Made by a program: the position numbers and the translations under genes. 64,000 nt of DNA from DASXUX01 sp036504595 (lineage in GTDB: Bacteria; Planctomycetota; SZUA-567; H5-PLA8): assembly GCA_036504595.1 (NCBI GenBank), contig DASXUX010000065.1:1-64000 (forward strand), read 5' to 3'. Positions 32,901 to 38,540 of the stretch are shown one piece after another. Each line of letters starts with the position of its first letter. The first letter of the stretch is position 1. The notes beneath the pieces were generated by a model. That model did no database searches, had not been told where the DNA came from, and saw only the letters and a list, made by a program, of their open reading frames with translations.

Positions 32901-34009
32901 AAGATTGGGATCCGCCGGTGCTTTCACGTTTGCGCTGCGCACGCCACCTCATTGAGCGTGGAGCGAATCTCTTCCCGCTGTATCTCAGCGGCCCGCACCT
33001 GCCGCACGGCCTGCTGGATGGCCCGCCCAAGACGGGCAAGGTGCCGAACCTATCGGACAAGGCCGTTGAGTATCTGGCGAAGCTGGAAGAAGGAGCGGCG
33101 GGCGCCTCGCCCGCAGAATCTTCCGCGCGCGAGGGCGCGCGCGGCTCCTTGCTCTTCTTCCACACACTGGCAGTGCTGCACGCGCCTGTGTACCGCGAGC
33201 AAAACGCCGGGGCGCTGCGGCAGGACTGGCCGCGCATCCCGCTGCCGGAGAGCGAGAAGGCGCTGGAAGCGTCGGCTGAGCTGGGCCGCGAGTTGGCCCG
33301 CTTGCTGGACCCCGAAGCGCCGGTCAAAGGCGTGACCAGCGGCACGACACGCGCGGAACTGAAAGTCATCGGCGTGATCTCGCGAGACACAGGAGCGGCG
33401 GGCGCCCCGCCCGCCAAATCTTCCACGCGCAACATAGGAGCGGCGGGCGCCCCGCCCGCTGAGTCTTTCACGCGCGAGGGCGCGCGCGGCTCCTTGCCCG
33501 ACTCTTCCACGCGCGAGGGCGCGCGTGGCTCCTTGCCCGACTCTTCCACGCGCGAGGGCGCGCGTGGCTCCTTGGACCCGAATGCCGGCGACTTGGCCGT
33601 AACGGCCGGCTGGGGCCACGGCGGACAAGGCGGCGTGACGATGCCCGGCAAGGGCAAGGCCATTGAGCGCCCCTACACGCCAGCCGAACGCGACGCAATC
33701 GAAGCAGGTGCCAAAGCGCTGGGCTTGAAACCCGCCGACGCGCTGCGGCTGCTCGGCGAGACGACTTTCGACGTGTATCTAAACGGCGTGGCCTACTGGC
33801 GCAACATCCCCGCCCGCGTGTGGGATTACACGCTCGGCGGTTACCAGGTCATCAAGAAGTGGCTGTCCTACCGCGAAAAACCCCTGCTCGGCCGCGACCT
33901 GACCTTGGACGAAGCCCGCGAGGTAATGAACATCGCCCGCCGCATCGCCGCAATCCGGCTGATGGAGAAGGCGTTGGACGAGAATTTTGCAGATACGTCC
34001 GGACACTAG
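29912..34009 (+). CDS. Single-chain restriction-modification enzyme (type IIG/ISP-like N6-adenine methylase), 1365 aa
   Basis: Predicted to methylate adenine and cut DNA with one polypeptide. Residues about 45-100 carry a PD-(D/E)XK-like site (GAGIPDGGLF... RGVLEVKSPKDD). The methylase core follows: FYEPFLEAFDPELRKELGVWYTPPEVV, motif I VLDPCCGTGAYLVEVL (about 531) and motif IV ILGNPPYNGF (about 658). The C-terminal half with HCYRPFDARWLYWEP and YHxxN-like segments matches the target-recognition part of ISP/LlaBIII-type enzymes. No helicase block is seen. The protein is inflated by in-frame palindromes: about 260-412 (EPRAPS/PVDAPS repeats), 797-817, 1061-1081 and 1160-1221. All fall between conserved blocks. 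The gene stands alone between a composite repeat and the DUF58 gene. Whether it is active with these inserts is unknown. Confidence 0.88.
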   Translation: MTPLEAYLQEVHATRSTGASVPETSYYPALANLLNAIGGGMKPRVHCVINLQNRGAGIPDGGLFTPDQFQKGGDGPLAGQLPSRGVLEVKSPKDDAWVTADGAQVTRYWGRYRQVLVTNLRDWVLVGEGPDGKSTKLESYQLADSEAAFWQTAAHPRVAVGRHGVAFEEFLRRMLLHAAGLADPKDVAWFLASYARTAKARIEHSQLPALAMVRQALEESLGMKFQGERGEHFFRSTFVQTLFYGVFSAWVLWCKKQPRAPLQEPRAPSQEPRAPSPVDAPSRGECKVQEPRAPSPVDAPSRGECKVQEPRAPSQEPRAPSQEPRAPSRGKCKVQEPRAPSPVDAPSRGKCKVQEPRAPSPVDAPSPVDAPSPVDAPSRGEKAGGAPAAPRVQEPRAPSRGEIAGGAPAAPCFNWHEAAWSLRVPMIRALFEQVASPAKLEPLGLVEVLDWAAAALNRVDRAAFFSKFEEGHAVQYFYEPFLEAFDPELRKELGVWYTPPEVVQYMVGRVDAVLKDELGIADGLADKNVFVLDPCCGTGAYLVEVLRRIAATLKEKGDDALAGQDLKRAAMERVFGFEILPAPFVVAHLQLGLLLQNLNAPLAEKQSERVGVYLTNALTGWTPPKQPKTKLLFPEMEEEREAAEKVKRETPILVILGNPPYNGFAGLAVEEERELTEAYRTAKKVAGPQGQGLNDLYVRFFRMAERRIVEMNKPAKGVVCFISNYSWLDGLSFTAMRERYLEAFDKVWVDCLNGDKYKTGKVTPDGAPDPSIFSTEYNREGIQVGTAVTLMVRRGDVAQRPSAVQIKNSQPGAAGPQIFFRHFWGKTKRADLAGAAAKLTQRGYEPVAPMLAMGLPFMPSKSNAAYFEWPALPELFPTNFPGIQTGRDDFLVSIEREPLLARLKEYFNSDVSHEEMRRRHPGIMEDSARFRAEKTREILRQRGLLADNIIRHCYRPFDARWLYWEPETKLLDEKREESYPHFFEGNLSLAIAQKNRKDWDPPVLSRLRCARHLIERGANLFPLYLSGPHLPHGLLDGPPKTGKVPNLSDKAVEYLAKLEEGAAGASPAESSAREGARGSLLFFHTLAVLHAPVYREQNAGALRQDWPRIPLPESEKALEASAELGRELARLLDPEAPVKGVTSGTTRAELKVIGVISRDTGAAGAPPAKSSTRNIGAAGAPPAESFTREGARGSLPDSSTREGARGSLPDSSTREGARGSLDPNAGDLAVTAGWGHGGQGGVTMPGKGKAIERPYTPAERDAIEAGAKALGLKPADALRLLGETTFDVYLNGVAYWRNIPARVWDYTLGGYQVIKKWLSYREKPLLGRDLTLDEAREVMNIARRIAAIRLMEKALDENFADTSGH
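30690..31146. repeat. In-frame palindrome array in restriction-modification gene, left cluster
   Basis: About 20 tightly packed units are made from three palindromes: CCCCGCGCG-CCCT-CGCGCGGGG, CCACGGGCG-CCCT-CGCCCGTGG and GCGGGCG-GGG-CGCCCGC. They are joined by short linkers (AATGTAAAGTGCAGGAG). Unit lengths are multiples of three (18, 21 bases), so the frame stays open and encodes EPRAPS, PVDAPS and RGECKVQ repeats. Confidence 0.95.
32300..32357. repeat. Two in-frame palindromes in methylase core region
   Basis: GCACAGCGG-CCCT-CCGCTGTGC (about 32303-32324) is followed by CCCAGCCG-GGGG-CGGCTGGG (about 32338-32357). They are read through as AQRPSAVQIKNSQPGAAGP. Confidence 0.85.
33090..33150. 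repeat. Compound in-frame palindrome, right cluster part 1
   Basis: Outer arms AAGGAGC and GCTCCTT enclose GCGGGCG-CCT-CGCCCGC and a CGCGCG-AGGG-CGCGCG hairpin. The orientation is reversed relative to the left cluster at 30690-31146. Confidence 0.85.
33391..33574. repeat. Compound in-frame palindromes, right cluster part 2
   Basis: Two GGAGCGGCGGGCGCC-type units are followed by three near-identical CACGCGCGAGGGCGCGCG-type units ending in GGCTCCTTG. They encode repeated GAAGAPPA and SSTREGARGSLPD peptides in the C-terminal part of the enzyme. Confidence 0.9.
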
Positions 34010-34092
34010 CGGGAATTCGTGGACAGAGCACCCTATCGCCAGAATTCCGGTGACCCCGGAGTTAAATCCAGGTCGTATCGGAAACTATCGCA

Positions 34093-35004
34093 CTAGCGTT
34101 GCCTCACGACACGCTGCTGTTTCAGCGAACCTAAGATGACGTGTTCCACGGGTTCTTGCGTCGAAATGCGGAGGTAAACGGCGTCGTAGAGCGCAAACGC
34201 TTTGGCCACCGCGGTGCAGTGCTGCTGGTGCATCCGTTTGTATTCCTGGAGCGTGTTGCCGCGAACGGTCAGCGGAATCGTCTCGCCGCTTTCCATATCC
34301 TCCAGGTCCATTTCTCCGGATAGGTCCGGCGCTTCGTCGGCGGGATCGGTGATATGCAGCGCTACGATACTGTAGTTGGCGTAGACGAGCGACCGGAGAC
34401 CTTCGTCCAGCGTGCTGGCCGAGCAGAAATCGGAAATCAAGAACGCCAGTCCCGGGCGTGTGTTCTGGATGCTGAATGCTTTCAGCGCCGCGCTGAAATT
34501 CGTTTTGCCTTCCAGCGTTGTGCGGTCGAGGACGTCCAGCAAAGCGGCTGTGCTGGGCTTGCCTTTCGGCAGGTAACGTTCGCGCAGTGCGTCCGTGAAC
34601 GCAAAGACGCCCGTCCAGTCCTCGTTGATAAAGCCGATATAGGCCAGCGCCGCGGCGAGCGACTTCGCCACCGCTCCCTTTGCAGGTTTGCCGAATGCCA
34701 TCGAGCCGCTCGCGTCCAGAAGGACATTTATGCGCAGGTTCTCTTGCGTCTCGAAATTCTTGACGACCAGTTCATCCAGGCGCGCGTAAACGTTCCAGTC
34801 GATGCTGCGGAAATCGTCGCCGGGGGAATATTGTTTGTGGTCGGCGAACTCCATGCCTTCCGAGCCGCGCGCACGGCTGAAACGTTTGCCCGTGCTGCTA
34901 CCGGGAAACGTTTTGGGCGCGGCCAGGCTGACCTGGCTGAGTTTGGCCATCAGACCCGGACCGAGCAGTTCTTCGGGTCTTTCGGTCGAGGTTGGATTGT
35001 TCAC
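34093..35004 (-). CDS. DUF58 protein (BatA/MoxR-partner), 303 aa
   Basis: The DUF58 signature is clear: EFADHKQYSPGDDFRSIDWNVYARLDELVVKNF, followed by a VWA-like fold with a MIDAS-type LLDASGSM. There is no membrane segment, so this is the soluble form. DUF58 proteins are partners of MoxR AAA+ ATPases and act in folding or assembly of surface or stress proteins. The gene is divergent from the large BatA/TPR/MoxR operon, with a 209-base shared promoter region that carries the motif at 35109-35136. The start at 35004 is the first Met and gives the usual short N-terminus. Confidence 0.92.
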   Translation of the reverse strand: MNNPTSTERPEELLGPGLMAKLSQVSLAAPKTFPGSSTGKRFSRARGSEGMEFADHKQYSPGDDFRSIDWNVYARLDELVVKNFETQENLRINVLLDASGSMAFGKPAKGAVAKSLAAALAYIGFINEDWTGVFAFTDALRERYLPKGKPSTAALLDVLDRTTLEGKTNFSAALKAFSIQNTRPGLAFLISDFCSASTLDEGLRSLVYANYSIVALHITDPADEAPDLSGEMDLEDMESGETIPLTVRGNTLQEYKRMHQQHCTAVAKAFALYDAVYLRISTQEPVEHVILGSLKQQRVVRQR

Positions 35005-35108
35005 CGCAGTCTCCTGTCAACGTGACTCGGCGATTTTGAATACCCCGCGCCACGTTTTCGGGTGATACTGGTTTATTCACTTACAAGCAAGATCGCTCGG
35101 GAGCAGCT

Positions 35109-35136
35109 CAATATCACAAATCGCAACCTTTGTCTC
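35109..35136. promoter_or_regulatory. 28-base motif shared with the AraC gene promoter
   Basis: On the minus strand this reads GAGACAAAGGTTGCGATTTG followed by TGATATTG. It matches 24 of 28 bases of the plus-strand sequence at 52284-52311, which overlaps the start of the AraC-type regulator gene. It sits between the divergent DUF58 gene and BatA-type operon. Candidate binding site for that regulator; inference only. Confidence 0.55.
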
Positions 35137-35213
35137 ACAACAAGGCCGCGATAGTCGGACGTCTGGAGTGTAGTACTGGCATCGGATCATTCCGGTCAAG
35201 AGAGGCGTCCTTG

Positions 35214-36443
35214 ATGGCGGCCAATGCACTGTTCAGTTTGATCGCCAGTTACCGCCGGCGCTTGCTGTTGGCCGCGACGCTGGCCGGTGGGCTGAGCGCG
35301 CTGCCTTGGGGCGCGGCGGCGGCGATGGCGGCCATTCTCATTCTAAAAGTTGCGGGCGCCGGAAAGTCGCTCGCGCTGCTGGGCTTGATCGCGATACCCC
35401 TGGCGTTCATCATCGGCGCCGCGCTCGCGATGCGTGCCAAACACTACAGCGACGATCAGGCCGCCAAGCTGCTGGACCATCAGCTTGGATATAGCGATCG
35501 CATAGCGAATGCGTTCTATTTGTTGAAACACGCCGGTCCGCATCCATCACCTTTTGTGACTTTGGCAATTCGCGACGGCATGGCCGCCGCCGAAGAAATA
35601 AAGCTGGGCACGCTGGGGGGCTTCCGCTGGCCAAGGCGTGGCACCTGGGGTGTTGCGGCGTGCGTGCTGGCGCTGAGCTCGTGCCGACTGCTGTATCCAC
35701 CGGTCGTGCTCACCACTGAGCAAGCTGTCGCGCAGGCCAGTCAGGAAGAAATGCGCAAGATGCTGCGCGGACTGGGTGACCTGCCGGGCCTGTCGGACGA
35801 GCAGAAAGAAGATTTCAAGAAGCTGCTCGAAGACCTGAATATCTCCGAAGAGGAGATGAGCAAGATGAGCCAGGCCGACATCATGCGCCTGCTCAATGAG
35901 AAAGGCATCACGTACAAAGGCGGACAGAAAGCGAAGGCGTTCGAGACCGTCAAGAACGCGATGGCCGATTTGGAATTTCAGAAGCAACTGGCCGCCGAGA
36001 TCGAGCAGAAGAACAAAGAAGATTATCAGATCGCCCTGAGCACCGGCGAGAAGATGAAGGCCACGCGCATCAAGACGGATGTGCCGGATGAAAAGATTGC
36101 GCGCGCGCGGCTGCAGAGCTCCCTGGGCGTCGCGGCTCCCAGCGAGTCAGAGGAATTGGATCGGCTGCAGCGTCAGGAAGAACTAGCCTCCGAGAACGCA
36201 AAGAAAGCGCGCAGCAAGATTGGACTAAAGAACAATCCTGGCGCCAAAGTCGATGCCAGCGCGCTGCTTCAGACCAGCGAGCAGTTCCAAAAGGAAACGG
36301 AAGCCGCCATCGCCGATCCCAGCAGCGCTGCCGCAAAACGGGTCCGCAGCGCGCACAAAGAAATCCTGAAGAAAGAGATTGAGAAGGGTGAGATTCCCGC
36401 AGGCACGGCGGAAAAACTGCAGCACCTGATGCAAATGGAGTGA
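35214..36443 (+). CDS. Membrane protein with N-terminal helices and long helical tail (DUF4175-like), 409 aa
   Basis: Three hydrophobic segments lie near the N-terminus (about 15-35, 38-60, 140-160: LLLAATLAGGLSALPWG, LALLGLIAIPLAFIIGAALA, GVAACVLALSSCRLLYPP). A soluble, charged helical region with coiled-coil character follows to the end (EEMSKMSQADIMRLLNEKG, EEELDRLQRQEELASENAKKAR-like segments). The layout is similar to DUF4175-type proteins found in PVC and Bacteroidota MoxR/BatA clusters. ATG 35214 is preferred to an upstream in-frame start because the protein then opens with the membrane part. It is the first gene of a plus-strand run to 52220. Confidence 0.78.
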   Translation: MAANALFSLIASYRRRLLLAATLAGGLSALPWGAAAAMAAILILKVAGAGKSLALLGLIAIPLAFIIGAALAMRAKHYSDDQAAKLLDHQLGYSDRIANAFYLLKHAGPHPSPFVTLAIRDGMAAAEEIKLGTLGGFRWPRRGTWGVAACVLALSSCRLLYPPVVLTTEQAVAQASQEEMRKMLRGLGDLPGLSDEQKEDFKKLLEDLNISEEEMSKMSQADIMRLLNEKGITYKGGQKAKAFETVKNAMADLEFQKQLAAEIEQKNKEDYQIALSTGEKMKATRIKTDVPDEKIARARLQSSLGVAAPSESEELDRLQRQEELASENAKKARSKIGLKNNPGAKVDASALLQTSEQFQKETEAAIADPSSAAAKRVRSAHKEILKKEIEKGEIPAGTAEKLQHLMQME

Positions 36444-36448
36444 ACGGA

Positions 36449-36469
36449 AGTGCTGAGTGCTGAGTGCTG
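36449..36469. repeat. Heptamer array, 3 x AGTGCTG
   Basis: Three perfect units lie in the short gap between two operon genes, directly before the BatA-like gene start. Confidence 0.85.
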
Positions 36470-36489
36470 AGGCGCAAGCGAGCCAAACA

Positions 36490-38496
36490 ATGCGATTGTT
36501 GTTTCCATGGGGATTGCTGGCGCTCACGCTGTTGATCGGCGTGGTGCTCGCTTATCTGCTGAGACTGCCCCGGCGCCGGCGCCCGGTGCCGGATCTCGCC
36601 CCGTGGCTGACGATTTCGCGGGCGGACCGGCGCATCAGCAACGAGCGGCGCACGCTGGTCTCGCTGGGCTTGCAGGTGGCGATCGTCATTTTGCTGGTGC
36701 TCGCGTATGTGAAACCGTACGTCACCGGCGGGTCCGAGGCGCGCCACGAGATCGTGCTCGTGGACCTGTCGCGTCCCACGCGTGCGCGCGATGCGGTCGC
36801 ACTCAAGGCGCTTCAAAACCAGGAGCAGCCGAAGGTCAGCGGACGCACGCGCCTGGAACACGAGCAAGCCGAGTTGCTGCGCCTCATCACGGGCATGAGT
36901 TACGACGATCGCATGACGCTGATCGGCGTCGGCGCGCGACCGGCGATTCTGGCCAGCAATGAAAGAGAGCCGGCGATTCTCGCCCGTCGCGTGAATGAAC
37001 TGCAGGCTCAGGATGAAGTCGCCGACTTCCGCCCCGCTTGTCAGCTCGCGGTGGAACTGGCCCGGGCCGTTCCACATTCACACCTGACGCTCCTCACCGG
37101 AAGCACGCCGCAGCCAGAGCAATTTGAGCCGCTCGCGGATTTGCCGCTGGAAGCCGGAAGCGTCCGTCACGTATCGTTCTGCAAAGCCGCGGAGAACGTC
37201 GGCATTGCGGCGTTCAAGAGCCGCAAGAGTCTCGGCAGCGCGGCGGATTTTCACGCCATGGTGACGGTCGTCAGCTCATGCAGTCAGAGCGTCAAAGTTC
37301 AGGTGGAACTCAAGCTGAACGATCGGACGCTGGATCTCAAAGAAGTCGAGCTTCCGCCCGGCGGAACGCAGACGGTTTCATTCTCGAAACCTTATCGCGT
37401 CGGCGGCGTGCTGAAGGCACGCCTGCTGGTGCAGGACGCCCTGGCTGAGGACAACGAGGCGCTGGATTATTTGCCCGCGCCCCGGCGCATGCGCGTCGCG
37501 CTCATCACACGGACCGCGATGGATGAGAAGCAGGTCAACGAGTACTACCTGTCGAAGATCCTGCGCTGCGACACCGGAATCGAAGGCGTCTTTTTGCCCG
37601 CGGACGATTATCTCAAGATCGCGAAAGACAAAAATGGACTGAAAGCCGCGATGGAGGCGGCCGTCTTTGACAACTGGGCGCCGCCGGCCGATCTGCTTCC
37701 GCCCGTGCACGCGCTGTTCATCAATGCCGAATCGCCCGACATTCCTGGCGAGGTGCTCAAGGTACTGGGTGAGCGTCCCGTGATTCGCAGGTGGGACGAA
37801 GGCCACCCCTTGATGAATTTCCTGAATTTGCGGGATGTGTTCTTGAAGCTGGCCAAGGAGTTCCGTCTCGGCGACAGCAGCACGGACGTGGTCGCGGAAC
37901 TGGTCAGTTCGCCGCTGATCGTGGCCAAAGAGTTCGCTCACCGAAAAATCGCATACGTCGGCTTCAATCCCGCAGACTCGGACATTCAGTTTCGAAAAGA
38001 ACTGCCGCTGCTGGTCTTCAACTGCTTCGAATGGTTCAAGCGCGGGCCGGAGCCCGTCACTCAAATCGCACCGGGACAGCCGATGCCGCTGCAGGTCAGC
38101 GACACGTCGTGGAAGAACCTGATTGTACTTCCGCCGGGCGAGGGCGCCATGCCGCAGACGATCGCCATCCGCGAGGGCGCGGAGAGCGCGCTGCTTTTCG
38201 AAACGTTCAGGCAAGGCATCTATCAATATAGAGGCGACAACGAAACGGCGTTCAAGCGCGGCTGCGCGGTGTTCTTTGGGGCGCTCTGGGCCAGCAATCT
38301 GGCGCCGTCCGGCGAGCTGAAGATCGGACGCAAAGATGAGAAGGGGCAGGTCGTGGAGAACCGGATTGCGCAGGACAGCGGCGCGCAGCCCGGGCGGGGT
38401 TGGCTGAGCGGTGAGTGGTGGGTGCGCTTCCTGTGGTTGGCGCTGGCGCTGTTGCTGGCGGAGAACTACGTGTTCCACCGCCGCATTTTCTTCTGA
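36490..38496 (+). CDS. BatA-like membrane protein with degenerate VWA domain, 668 aa
   Basis: The N-terminus has the BatA double-helix pattern: MRLLFPWGLLALTLLIGVVLAYLLR, a basic RLPRRRRPVPD loop, then LGLQVAIVILLVLAYVKPYV. A VWA-type region follows (HEIVLVDLSRPTRARDAV), in which the MIDAS DxSxS has become DLSRP. Then come beta-sandwich and GATase-like segments (RRMRVALITRTAMDEKQVNEYYLSKIL, AYVGFNPADSDIQFRKELPLLVFNCFEWF). A final helix (FLWLALALLLAENYVF) anchors the C-terminus. BatA-type proteins work with MoxR and DUF58 partners at the membrane. ATG 36490 is chosen because it opens directly into the first helix. Confidence 0.85.
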   Translation: MRLLFPWGLLALTLLIGVVLAYLLRLPRRRRPVPDLAPWLTISRADRRISNERRTLVSLGLQVAIVILLVLAYVKPYVTGGSEARHEIVLVDLSRPTRARDAVALKALQNQEQPKVSGRTRLEHEQAELLRLITGMSYDDRMTLIGVGARPAILASNEREPAILARRVNELQAQDEVADFRPACQLAVELARAVPHSHLTLLTGSTPQPEQFEPLADLPLEAGSVRHVSFCKAAENVGIAAFKSRKSLGSAADFHAMVTVVSSCSQSVKVQVELKLNDRTLDLKEVELPPGGTQTVSFSKPYRVGGVLKARLLVQDALAEDNEALDYLPAPRRMRVALITRTAMDEKQVNEYYLSKILRCDTGIEGVFLPADDYLKIAKDKNGLKAAMEAAVFDNWAPPADLLPPVHALFINAESPDIPGEVLKVLGERPVIRRWDEGHPLMNFLNLRDVFLKLAKEFRLGDSSTDVVAELVSSPLIVAKEFAHRKIAYVGFNPADSDIQFRKELPLLVFNCFEWFKRGPEPVTQIAPGQPMPLQVSDTSWKNLIVLPPGEGAMPQTIAIREGAESALLFETFRQGIYQYRGDNETAFKRGCAVFFGALWASNLAPSGELKIGRKDEKGQVVENRIAQDSGAQPGRGWLSGEWWVRFLWLALALLLAENYVFHRRIFF

Positions 38497-38540
38497 GTAT
38501 GCACGGCAGCGTCCGCTGGCTGCCCGTGCAGGAGTGCCGC

